Below, piece by piece: positions 34,248 through 42,091 of a stretch of 64,000 nucleotides of DNA. The translations under genes were made by a program, and so were the position numbers. Under the pieces are notes generated by a model, which was not told where the DNA came from, made no database searches, and saw nothing but the letters and a program-made list of their open reading frames with translations. The stretch is from Planctomycetota bacterium. Its GTDB lineage: Bacteria; Planctomycetota; UBA1135; JADKAF01. The stretch spans positions 4,216,001 through 4,280,000 of the forward strand of contig JADKAF010000001.1 in assembly GCA_016719295.1 (NCBI GenBank), given 5' to 3'. How positions within the stretch are numbered: position 1 is the stretch's first letter; each line of letters starts with the position of its first letter.

Positions 34248-36035
34248 ATGGCTGGATCTCCCTTCCGCTCCGTCCCTCCCCTGCTCTCGCTGCTCGTGCT
34301 CGCGCCGCTCACTGCGGCGCAAGTCGATGTCGCCGAGATCCAGCAGCTCGAAGCCACGGCCAACGCTCGCGCCCAGCAGGCGCTGAAAGACTCCCTCGCC
34401 GCCGTCCTGGCGGCGAGGGAGGCGATCGGCGATCCGCAGAACAAAGTCCAAGGCGATCTCGACGAGGTCGCGATGAAGCTCTCCGGCGAGGAGTTCGGCG
34501 GCGCGATCGGCGCGCAGCGCATGGCGATCGATCATCTCGAGTACGTCGCCGAGGAGGCGCGTGCACGCACGCTGGAGCGACTCCTCGCGCTGCAGCGCGT
34601 GCTCGAGCTCGGCTTCCGCGCGCAGGAGCAGCGCTACGCCTTGGCCGAGATCGCGCTGCGCCTGGGCTACGTGGAGCAAGCGCGCGCCGACGGCTACGAC
34701 TTGACCAGCTCGCTGCGCGATCTCGAGGACTCGACGGCGAAAGCGCTGCGCAGCGCGGCCCTGCCACGCGCGACGATGGCGAAGCTGCGCGGGCTTCTCG
34801 CGCGCGATCAGGCCGCGGCGCGCGCGAAGCGCGCCTCGGAGCAGCTCGTGTTGGCCGAGGCCGAGCTCGCGCGCCTGGAAGAGAGCTGGAAGGAGCTGCG
34901 CTCCGAGCTCGCTTCCGAGGAGAGCGGGGTGCGCGATTCCGCGTTCTCGAAGCTCGACGAAGCGCGTCGCGCGATCCGCACCGCGCTCGCCGAGGTTCCC
35001 ACGCGCGACGCGGCGCCCTTGCTCGCGCGCTTGGAGCCGAAGGAGAACGACGGGCGCGCGCTCTACGCGGCAGGATATGGCCCCGCGTGCCGCGAGCGCC
35101 TGCAAGGCGTTTGGGAGAGCACGGCCTACGAGTTCGAGGGCTGGGCTGAGGAGAGCGCCACGGCGAACGCCGAGGACTATCTCAACATCGACGGCTCTTC
35201 GATCGACAAGCTGAACCATCCGCTCACCGCCGCGGCGTACTCCCGCGCGATCCAGTGGCTCGCGTTCACCGGCACCGACGAGGACTACCTCCGCGCCGCG
35301 GAGCACGCCGCGGTACGCGAGCTCGCGCAGACCATCGAAGCCGTGCGCGCGAAGGCTCTTGCCCGCCTCGTCGCCGCCGCCGAGGCGATGGTCGCGGCCC
35401 TCGAGCAAGCGCCGCCGCGCGACGAGACCGCGCGGAACCGCGTCGCGAATCTCGCCGAGTGGGATCTCCGCTTGCTGCTCCAGGATTCACCGCAGCAGTG
35501 GCCGCTCGTCGCGCGGCTCCGCGCGATCGTCGATGCCTTCGATCGCGCCGCTCTCGAAGCGCCCACCGCCCAGGCGAAGGCGCAGAGCGATGCGCTGGCC
35601 TCCGTCGAGGCCAACTGGTCGCGCATGCTGCAGCGCCTGCCGCTCACCTACGGCTTCGAGCCCGCGCTCTCCGCGACCTTCCGCGGCCGCTTGGTGCTCC
35701 TCCAAGGCGTGCGGAACCGCGCGGAGGAGTTCGCCCCGAGCGACGCCGCGACGAACCTGATCTTCGGCCAGGGCGGCCACCTCTTCTTGGCGCGCCTCTC
35801 CCCCGCCGCGATCGCGTGGCGCGACCGCGAGCTCGCGCGCCTCGGCCTCTCGCTCACTCCCGACGACGAATACGAGCTCCTCGCCATCGTCGAGGACCCG
35901 CTCGAGCTGCGCCTGCTCGGCCCGAGCGGCAAGACGGACGACGGCTGCTTAGAACCCGCGCGCGCGCTGCGCGTGATCGGCCTTCGCGTCGGCCCGGTGG
36001 CCTTCGTCGAGCACCCCACTGCACGGGTAAGGTGA
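34248..36035 (+). CDS. Exported helical coiled-coil protein
   Basis: This 595-residue protein has a signal peptide ending 'PLTAAQVDV' and is otherwise almost wholly alpha-helical, with long heptad-like stretches ('SEQLVLAEAELARLEESWKE', 'ALARLVAAAEAMVAALEQAP'). The last 100 residues ('GHLFLARLSPAAIAWRDREL') may form a small mixed domain. It is 73 bp downstream of the second Hcp gene and co-directional, so it could belong to the same unit. The stop codon TGA lies inside a REP-like motif, so the present C-terminus may have been trimmed or rewritten by that repeat. I recognise no family. Confidence 0.6.
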   Translation: MAGSPFRSVPPLLSLLVLAPLTAAQVDVAEIQQLEATANARAQQALKDSLAAVLAAREAIGDPQNKVQGDLDEVAMKLSGEEFGGAIGAQRMAIDHLEYVAEEARARTLERLLALQRVLELGFRAQEQRYALAEIALRLGYVEQARADGYDLTSSLRDLEDSTAKALRSAALPRATMAKLRGLLARDQAAARAKRASEQLVLAEAELARLEESWKELRSELASEESGVRDSAFSKLDEARRAIRTALAEVPTRDAAPLLARLEPKENDGRALYAAGYGPACRERLQGVWESTAYEFEGWAEESATANAEDYLNIDGSSIDKLNHPLTAAAYSRAIQWLAFTGTDEDYLRAAEHAAVRELAQTIEAVRAKALARLVAAAEAMVAALEQAPPRDETARNRVANLAEWDLRLLLQDSPQQWPLVARLRAIVDAFDRAALEAPTAQAKAQSDALASVEANWSRMLQRLPLTYGFEPALSATFRGRLVLLQGVRNRAEEFAPSDAATNLIFGQGGHLFLARLSPAAIAWRDRELARLGLSLTPDDEYELLAIVEDPLELRLLGPSGKTDDGCLEPARALRVIGLRVGPVAFVEHPTARVR

Positions 36036-36043
36036 CAGGCGCC
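36029..36043 (+). repeat. REP-like motif (AAGGTGACAGGCGCC)
   Basis: Matches the AAGGTGTCAGGCACC-type unit at 13 of 15 positions and contains the stop codon of the preceding gene. Related copies are at 42052, 48928 and 49545. Confidence 0.55.
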
Positions 36044-36056
36044 GTTACTGCACAGT

Positions 36057-36398
36057 TCATCGGGAACCTTCGAGCCTCTCACGTACCTCGGTCCAGATCC
36101 GCCAGCGAGTCCGAGGGTCGACGATCCCCGCGAAGGGCGTGGCTTGGCGGAGGGCGCGCGCGTGCTCGTCATCACCTGTCAGGGTCGACTTCAAGAGCTC
36201 GAACGGACCATCGAGCAGTCGGATCCAGCGATCAACATACGGTCGCGGCTTCGAGGGATCGCGCTGCCATTCCGACAATCGTTCGCGTACCTGCAAGAGC
36301 AGAACCGGATCCTGCTGAAGACGAGCGAGGACCTCGACGTGCAGCGCGAGGCTTCGAGCTTCGGCGAGACGATGCAGGTTCATGAATGGCATTGACAT
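36057..36398 (-). CDS. Small conserved protein of unknown function
   Basis: This protein of about 110 residues reads convincingly ('MNLHRLAEARSLALHVEVLA', 'ALRQATPFAGIVDPRTRWRI'). I recognise the 'ALRQ.SPFAG....R..I' tail as a widespread family of small bacterial proteins, sometimes seen in two-gene toxin-antitoxin-like loci. No partner gene is visible here. Three in-frame ATGs (36398, 36392, 36383) are possible; homologues usually start at 'MNLHR', which would favour 36383. It lies between a REP-like motif and a strong terminator, which looks like an isolated single-gene insertion. Function is not assigned. Confidence 0.6.
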   Translation of the reverse strand: MSMPFMNLHRLAEARSLALHVEVLARLQQDPVLLLQVRERLSEWQRDPSKPRPYVDRWIRLLDGPFELLKSTLTGDDEHARALRQATPFAGIVDPRTRWRIWTEVRERLEGSR

Positions 36399-36465
36399 GA
36401 CCTGCGGAGCCGCTGGCAACGGGCTCCGGGCGCCGCATCGCGTCCGGCTCCATCGCAGAAAGGGG

Positions 36466-36504
36466 TCTCGGCCGCGCCCGCCGTGAGGGCGAGCGCGGCC
36501 GAGA
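36466..36504 (-). terminator. Strong hairpin terminator of the FG-GAP gene
   Basis: A 12-bp stem (TCTCGGCCGCGC/GCGCGGCCGAGA) with an inner CGCC/GGCG stem lies 31 nt past the stop codon. Read on the minus strand it is followed by CCCCTTTCT, giving a modest T-rich tail. Confidence 0.65.
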
Positions 36505-36534
36505 GCCATGAGGTGTGCCCCACCGACCCGAGGC

Positions 36535-37878
36535 TCATCGAGCGCCCAGGTTCTCGTAGAGCCAGACGTACGAGACGCGCTGCTGGCTCGGCACCAGGGC
36601 GTCGATCTGCTCCTGGATCTTCTGGCGCTTCTGGCCGGAAGCCTGGAGCTGCTCCTTCTCGGCTTCGAACATCTCCTGCTGCTTCTTCTCGGCAGCTTCC
36701 TCGGAGAGCCCTTCCATCGCGGCGCTCACGCGCTCCCAGAACTTCTCCTGCTCGGCATCGAGCTCGGCGAGCTGCTCTTGCAGCCCATCCACGCGCTTCT
36801 GCTCGTCCGCGCTGAGCTCGCGCGCAGCGGGCGTCCAGTGCGAGTAGCCGCCGACCACGAGATCGAAGTCGCCGTCGCCATCGGGATCGCCGACGTCCAT
36901 GTAGAGACCGGAGTCGGGACGCGTCGGCTCGCTGCCGCCCTTGCCGCTCACCTTCACCAAGGTCTGCGGCTCGCCGTAGCTCGGAGCGGAGTTCGTGCCC
37001 TCGTTCGGGAAGACGAAGACGCCGCCGCCGGCGCCGGCGCTGTAGGCGTCACCCATGCTGCCGAGCAGCAGATCTTGCACGCCGTCCCTGTTCCAGTCGA
37101 AGAGGCGCAGCGTGGTGACGGTTCCCGGTACCTTCAGGACGGCACCCGCGGCGAGGATGACCTCGTTCCGCGTCGCGAACGCGAGCTTCTGCGGGTTGCC
37201 TTCGTTGCGGCGCAGGTACACATAGCCGCCCTTGTGATCGCCGAGCAGGAGATCGAGGTCGTGGTCGCCGTCCATGTCGGCGGCCCAGGCGGAAGTGATG
37301 TGGCCCTCCGCCAGCACCAGGCCCTCGGGGTTGCAGCGGTCCGTGTCGTCCCACTTCTTCTCGTCGAAGTTCCACCACGCGTTGGCGACGATGCGCTGGC
37401 CTTCCTTGTCGAGGATCTGCTCCGGCTGCTTCCAGCCCGTCGCCGTGCCGAACGAGATGTGCGGCGAGCCATCGAAGGTGCCGGCGACGATATCGACATG
37501 GCCGTCTTGGTCGAAGTCCACGAACTGTGGACTCATGCCGATGCATCACCAGTTGTGGAAGTCGATCTCCTTGCCATCGACGGCGAGCACCGGCTTCTCC
37601 TCGGCGTACTTCGCGGGGCCCTTGCCGGGCAAGCGCTTCGCGACGGTGAGTCGACCGCGGAGATCGCCGACGACGATGTCCTGAAGACCATCGCCATCGA
37701 GGTCGTGGTAGACGGGAGAGGGATAGAGGCGGCGCTCGCCCAGGAGCTTGGCGCCTGCGTTCAAGCGGACGGGGTCCGCGAAGCTCGGGGCGCCGTCGCT
37801 CTGCGCCGCGAGCGGCGGCGAGGCGAAGATGCCACCCGCCGCGAGCAGCACGGCGAGGGACAGAGTGTGGTTCTGCAT
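36535..37878 (-). CDS. Exported FG-GAP/VCBS-repeat protein with in-frame TGA (candidate selenoprotein)
   Basis: One frame runs from a signal peptide ('LSLAVLLAAGGIFASPPLAAQ', GAGG site 9 nt upstream) to the terminator, broken only by a TGA at 37546-37548. FG-GAP/VCBS blades lie on both sides: 'YHDLDGDGLQDIVVGD' before, then 'FVDFDQDGHVDIVAG', 'AADMDGDHDLDLLLGD', 'LFDWNRDGVQDLLLG' and 'GDPDGDGDFDLVVGG'. A coiled-coil segment and 'VSYVWLYENLGAR' end it. Around the stop the frame reads 'DFHNW-TGA-CIGMSPQ'. From memory, related planctomycete proteins often have a Cys pair after the Trp, so the TGA may stand for selenocysteine. If so, the product has 447 residues. If not, this is a nonsense-mutated pseudogene with a 110-residue exported stub. 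Confidence 0.6.
37515..37533 (-). promoter_or_regulatory. Candidate bacterial SECIS hairpin after the TGA
   Basis: Beginning 12 nt after the in-frame TGA, a 7-bp perfect stem (AGTCCAC/GTGGACT) closes the loop AGTTC. The loop starts at nt 20 after TGA and has G in its second position. Stem length, distance and the early G meet the published requirements for bacterial SECIS elements (loop about 16-37 nt from UGA). SelB binding is inferred, not shown. Confidence 0.45.
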
Positions 37879-38004
37879 GAAGGTCATCCTCGAAGAGGAA
37901 CGGAGGCGCGCCGGGGGGCACCGGCGCGACGCGTCGAGGATTCTGGCGCACGGCGCCCCTCGCGAAAGCCCGCGGCGGGGATTTCGATCGCGCGCGCGCT
38001 CCCG

Positions 38005-38010
38005 TAGCCT
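38005..38010 (+). promoter_or_regulatory. Candidate -10 box for a leaderless serine hydrolase transcript
   Basis: TAGCCT lies 6 nt before the ATG and there is no Shine-Dalgarno sequence. The spacing parallels the hexamers before 27124, 58209 and (minus strand) 42013. Confidence 0.25.
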
Positions 38011-38016
38011 CACCTC

Positions 38017-39195
38017 ATGCGACTCGGCCAGCTCTGCACCTCGGCTCTCTCTGCGCTCTGCATCGCCGCCCTCCCTGCGGCCGACGCCCAGGAGCGCGCT
38101 CCCTCTCCCGCGACCCCCGACGCCTGGAGCGCGGTGCGCGCGCACTTCGAGCGGCGCTGCCACGAGCTCGGCGTCGTCGGCGCGGGCTTGGTGTTCGTGC
38201 GTGGCGCGGAGATCGCGGAGCACGCCGTCCACGGCTTCGCCGATCGCGCGAGCGAGCGACGCGTCGACGAGCGCACGATCTTCCACTGGGCGAGCTGTAC
38301 GAAGACGCTCACCGCGATCGCCGTGCTGCAGCTCCGCGATCGCGGGGCGCTCCGTCTGGAGCAGCCGATCGTCGAGCTGCTGCCGGAGCTGCGCGCCGTG
38401 CACTCCGCGCACGGCCCGATCGCGGCGGTGACGCTGCGACACCTGCTCACGCACAGCGCGGGCTTCCGCGCGGGGACCTGGCCTTGGGGCGGAGATCAGC
38501 CGTGGCAGCCCTTCGAGCCCACGGAGTGGATCCAGCTCGTCGCGATGCTGCCGTACACGCAGCTCGAGTTCGCCCCGGGCACCCGCTACTCCTACAGCAA
38601 TCCCGGCATCGTCTTCCTCGGCCGCGCGCTCGAAGTCGCGAGCGGCGAGCCCTACGAGAGCTACCTCGAGAAGAACCTGCTGCGCCCGCTCGGCCTCACG
38701 CAGAGCTACTTCGATCGCACGCCGTTTCACCTGCAGCGCCATCGCTCGCACGGCTACGACGGGAGCGGGAACGGCGCGCGCGATCTCGGCCCCGACTTCG
38801 ACACCGGCATCACGGTGAGCAACTCGGGGTGGAACGCTCCGCTCGGCGATCTCGCGCGCTACCTAGCGTTCCTCCTCGGCGCGCTGCCGCCGGAGAGCGA
38901 TGCCATGCAGGTGCTCTCCCGCAGCACGCTCGCGGAGATGTGGCAGCCCGCACTCCCCACCGGCGTCGCGGGCGAGCGCATCGGGCTCGGCTTCTTCGTG
39001 CACGAGCTCGCGGGCACGCCCTGCCCGACGCACACCGGCACGCAGCGCGGCTTCTGCTCCTTCTTCTACGTGCACCCCGCGTCGGGGACAGCTGTCGCGG
39101 CGGCGTTCAACACCAGCGCCGCAGCGCCCCTCGTCGCGGAGCTGCGCACCCTCTGCCAGCAGCAGCTCTCGCTGCCCCTCGCGAAACCGCGCTGA
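38017..39195 (+). CDS. Exported serine hydrolase, beta-lactamase/DD-peptidase (S12) family
   Basis: This 392-residue protein has a signal peptide ending 'PAADAQERA' and the three S12 motifs: SxxK as 'WASCTKTLTAIAV' (Ser93, Lys96), YxN as 'RYSYSNPGIVF' (Tyr193, Asn195), and the third motif as 'HTGTQRGFCSFF' (HTG in place of KTG). Also present is 'LTHSAGF', usual in class C-like esterases and peptidases. Family members act on beta-lactams, D-Ala peptides, or esters. The HTG form is common in EstB/6-aminohexanoate-dimer-hydrolase-like enzymes, so true beta-lactamase activity is not implied. The gene is divergent from the FG-GAP gene. Confidence 0.9.
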   Translation: MRLGQLCTSALSALCIAALPAADAQERAPSPATPDAWSAVRAHFERRCHELGVVGAGLVFVRGAEIAEHAVHGFADRASERRVDERTIFHWASCTKTLTAIAVLQLRDRGALRLEQPIVELLPELRAVHSAHGPIAAVTLRHLLTHSAGFRAGTWPWGGDQPWQPFEPTEWIQLVAMLPYTQLEFAPGTRYSYSNPGIVFLGRALEVASGEPYESYLEKNLLRPLGLTQSYFDRTPFHLQRHRSHGYDGSGNGARDLGPDFDTGITVSNSGWNAPLGDLARYLAFLLGALPPESDAMQVLSRSTLAEMWQPALPTGVAGERIGLGFFVHELAGTPCPTHTGTQRGFCSFFYVHPASGTAVAAAFNTSAAAPLVAELRTLCQQQLSLPLAKPR

Positions 39196-39282
39196 GCTGA
39201 CATCGCCTTCAGCAACGCGTCCCCTCTGCGCATTCGCGCCGCGCCTCCGTTACCTTGGCTGCTCAGCTCGTTAGCAAGCTTC

Positions 39283-41094
39283 ATGCGCACCGCCTCTCTT
39301 GCGCTCACCGCCCTCGCGATCCTCGCCGCGACGCTCGCCGTCGCGTGGATCGCCATGGTCGAGGACGACGCAGCGCTCGGAGCGTCGGTCGAGATCGCGA
39401 GCGAGCACCAGGCGAGCCAGAGCTCAGGTGCAAGCTCGAGCCTCACGGATCGACGCGCCGCGTCCACCGAGTCGGATGAGGAGCAGGACCTGGACGAGTC
39501 CGTCTCCGCGATCGGGATCACTCCCGGAGCCCTGTCCGACGCGCGACCAAACGATGTGGCGGAGGCAGAAGAGCTCACCGGCGAGAGCTTCACGCTGCGC
39601 GTCATCGACGACGAAGGGCGCCTGCTGCCGGGCGAGCCCGTGTGCCTCGTCTGGACTTCGCGCAGCCGCGCCTGGGCCGGTATTCCCTGGCACGGCGTCA
39701 CGGATGATGCGGGGCGCGTCCGCATCGGGCGCGGGAGTTGGTGGCGCGGCTTCGGCGAGATCCTGGCGACCGTGCATCGGCCGCTCTTCGACGAGCCTGT
39801 GCTCGCGCTGCCGAATAACGAGGTGTGGCCGAGCGGGGACTTCGAGCTCTCCGTGCCGCGACCGGCGCGCTGGCACGCGCGCGTCGTCGACGAGAACGGG
39901 AAGCCCATCCTGAGCGAGCGCCTCCTCCATCTCGTGCGCCCCGCCGATGCCGGCGTCCATGTTCCCTGGCTCCAACCGGCGCTCGTGCAACGCGAGAGCG
40001 GTGCCCAGAGCGAGCCGTTGGTGGTTCCGCCGGGCCGCCGCTTGCGCATCCACGCCGAGGACGCGACCGACGAGCGCTTCCCCGGCCCCGAGCTCGAGCT
40101 GCCGCCCCTCGCTGCCGGCGAGGCGCGCGAGGTCGAGCTCCGCTTCGGCGAAACGAAGCCATGGGTCAGCGTGCGTCTGCTCGACGAAGAGGGCGCGCCG
40201 TTCGCCGCGGCGCAGGTGCTCGTCTGGTGCGGTCGCATCGCCGATACGTGGAACACCGATGACGCCGGACGCCTGCGCCTGCGCATCGATCAAGCACTGT
40301 CGCCGAGCGGGCCGCGCACGCTGCGCATCCTCGGCTACGCCGATCGCTCGTACTTCCCGCCGCGTGGAGAGGCGTGGAATCAGGAGCACCAGGACCTCGC
40401 GGTCGAGATCGATCTCTCCTACGAGCTCGCGAGCGGCGAGCACGAGCTCGGCACGCACACGCTGCGCCGTCCGCCGCCGCTGCTCGAAGGGCGGGTCGTC
40501 GATGATCGCGGCGAAGCGGTGCCGTTCGCCAGCGTCGACGTGCGCCATGAGGTCGAGGTAGATGCTCGAGGAGCACCGGCGGGGACGCTCGAGCTCGAGT
40601 TCGTCGCTCTGACCATGCTCGACGCCGATGCGCGTGGGCGCTTCGCGCTACGCGGTAAGACCGAAGCGCGACGATTCCGACTCCAGGCGCAACGCGCCGA
40701 GTTGCTCGAAGTGGAGTTTCGAGAGGTGGCGCGTGGGGATCGCGACGTCGAGCTGCGCCTCCAACGTCCTGCGAGGCTCACCGGCATCGTCGCGCTGCCG
40801 CTGCGCGCCGATGGCCCCGGCGCGATCGTGCACCTCGTGATACCGCCTCCGCCCCCGCGCTCCACCGAAGTCAGCCCTTCCTCCGAAGGCGACGAGGCGT
40901 TCGAGCCCACCTACGAGAACTACGCGCCGATCCGCGACGGCGGCGGCTTCGACTTCGGTCCGCTCCCCGCCGGCCGTGCGCGCTTGCGCTTGCTCTCGAT
41001 GCCGGATCGGAACGTGCTCGCCGAGTTCGACGTCGAGCTGCAGCCGGGCGAGCGCTGCCAGGATCCGCGGCTCTCGCCGCTCGTGCCGCGCTGA
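39283..41094 (+). CDS. Membrane-anchored protein with carboxypeptidase-regulatory-like repeats
   Basis: The 603-residue protein has one N-terminal membrane helix ('LALTALAILAATLAVAWIAM') and an acidic/Ser-rich linker to about residue 95. Several beta-sandwich units of the carboxypeptidase-regulatory-like kind follow ('FTLRVIDDEGRLLPGEPVCL', 'WHARVVDENGKPILSE', 'VSVRLLDEEGAPFAAAQVLV', 'LEGRVVDDRGEAVPFASVDV'). A Pro-rich stretch and a last beta unit end the chain. Such proteins commonly act as surface scaffolds. Its architecture mirrors the shorter protein at 5545-6465. It ends 16 bp from the opposing exported-protein gene. Function is unknown. Confidence 0.65.
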   Translation: MRTASLALTALAILAATLAVAWIAMVEDDAALGASVEIASEHQASQSSGASSSLTDRRAASTESDEEQDLDESVSAIGITPGALSDARPNDVAEAEELTGESFTLRVIDDEGRLLPGEPVCLVWTSRSRAWAGIPWHGVTDDAGRVRIGRGSWWRGFGEILATVHRPLFDEPVLALPNNEVWPSGDFELSVPRPARWHARVVDENGKPILSERLLHLVRPADAGVHVPWLQPALVQRESGAQSEPLVVPPGRRLRIHAEDATDERFPGPELELPPLAAGEAREVELRFGETKPWVSVRLLDEEGAPFAAAQVLVWCGRIADTWNTDDAGRLRLRIDQALSPSGPRTLRILGYADRSYFPPRGEAWNQEHQDLAVEIDLSYELASGEHELGTHTLRRPPPLLEGRVVDDRGEAVPFASVDVRHEVEVDARGAPAGTLELEFVALTMLDADARGRFALRGKTEARRFRLQAQRAELLEVEFREVARGDRDVELRLQRPARLTGIVALPLRADGPGAIVHLVIPPPPPRSTEVSPSSEGDEAFEPTYENYAPIRDGGGFDFGPLPAGRARLRLLSMPDRNVLAEFDVELQPGERCQDPRLSPLVPR

Positions 41095-41110
41095 ACGCGC
41101 GGCGCGACGC

Positions 41111-42013
41111 TCAACGCAAGCGCACGCCTTCCACCGGCGAGGAGCTGCGGAAGCCGAGCGCCGGGCTGAGATCGCGCGTGACACCCCACAGGGTCTGCCC
41201 CACCACGAAGGCCGGCACGATGGGCGCTTGGAAGGAGACGCTCGCGTTCCCCTGCGCATCGAAGGTGCCGACGAAGGGGAAGCCGACCTCGAGCTCGCCG
41301 ATCAGCTCGTTCGTAGAGATGTGGAGGCCAGCCCAAGGACCGAGTCCGTACGACGGCGGCGCGTTCCGCGGATCGAAGCTGAGGGCAAGGATGTAGAAGT
41401 CACCGGGAATGCCGCCTTGCTGCGCGATGCGCAGCGAGCGCGGGCCATCGGGCTGCGAGAGGTCGAGCAGCAGGCTGGGGTTCTTCAGGACGCGCGTCGC
41501 GAAGCCCATGTCGTAGGAGAGCGGGCCGACGTTCGTGCGGATCCAGCAGTCGCCGTTCGCGTAGCCGCCGGGGGCATCCCCCGCCCAGGCATAGGTCGCG
41601 CCGTTGCTCGGCGAGAGCGTCTCCAAGTGGATCGCGTAGCGCTCGCCCGCGGTGACGAGCACGTGCTGCGAGAAGAGGTCGACCGAGTAGGCGACGCCGA
41701 CGCTCGTGAGCGCGCTCGGCGGGATGATCACGGTCGCGACGGATTCCCCGCTCGGCGCGCCGTTGCCGTTCAGCGGATAGAGATCGAAGCGCAGATCGAA
41801 GGTGGAGATCCCGCGGTGATGGCGGAGCTCGTAGAGCTCCACCGCGAGGAGCTGCCCCGTGAGCTGCACGAGGAAGGTCTGCTCCACCGACTGGTTGCTC
41901 GTGATCTCGAGGCCGTTGCCGGTGATGGGGAAGTAGAACTGATCGACGCAGTTCTGCGCGGCGAGCGGGCTCGCAGCGAGAGCGAGGATGGCGACGGTGA
42001 GGCGGGTGCACAT
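41111..42013 (-). CDS. Secreted beta-rich protein of unknown function
   Basis: This 300-residue protein has a signal peptide ending 'ASPLAAQNCV'. The body resembles carbohydrate-binding or jelly-roll modules ('GNGLEITSNQSVEQTFLVQL', 'FSQHVLVTAGERYAIHLETL'). The last 90 residues ('GDFYILALSFDPRNAPPSYG', 'FDAQGNASVSFQAPIVPAFV') are another all-beta unit, similar in type to the tails of other planctomycete secreted proteins. No catalytic motif was seen. The gene appears to start from a leaderless promoter: TAGGAT lies 7 nt before the ATG and no Shine-Dalgarno is present. It borders the insertion sequence and a REP-like motif on its 5' side. Confidence 0.65.
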   Translation of the reverse strand: MCTRLTVAILALAASPLAAQNCVDQFYFPITGNGLEITSNQSVEQTFLVQLTGQLLAVELYELRHHRGISTFDLRFDLYPLNGNGAPSGESVATVIIPPSALTSVGVAYSVDLFSQHVLVTAGERYAIHLETLSPSNGATYAWAGDAPGGYANGDCWIRTNVGPLSYDMGFATRVLKNPSLLLDLSQPDGPRSLRIAQQGGIPGDFYILALSFDPRNAPPSYGLGPWAGLHISTNELIGELEVGFPFVGTFDAQGNASVSFQAPIVPAFVVGQTLWGVTRDLSPALGFRSSSPVEGVRLR

Positions 42014-42020
42014 GCCGCCG

Positions 42021-42026
42021 ATCCTA
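42021..42026 (-). promoter_or_regulatory. Candidate -10 box for a leaderless transcript
   Basis: TAGGAT on the minus strand lies 7 nt before the ATG at 42013, with no ribosome site between. Same arrangement as three other genes in this window. Confidence 0.3.
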
Positions 42027-42051
42027 TCCCTCCCCCGCCCAGGGCACAGTA

Positions 42052-42068
42052 AAGCTTCCAGGCACCTT
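42052..42068 (-). repeat. REP-like motif (AAGGTGCCTGGAAGCTT)
   Basis: Matches the palindromic unit at 49545 at 14 of 17 positions. It lies between the upstream region of the exported-protein gene and the insertion sequence. The nearby GTGCCGTGGG is shared with the 49545 copy. Confidence 0.55.
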
Positions 42069-42091
42069 GATTGTGCCGTGGGAGAGTGTGG

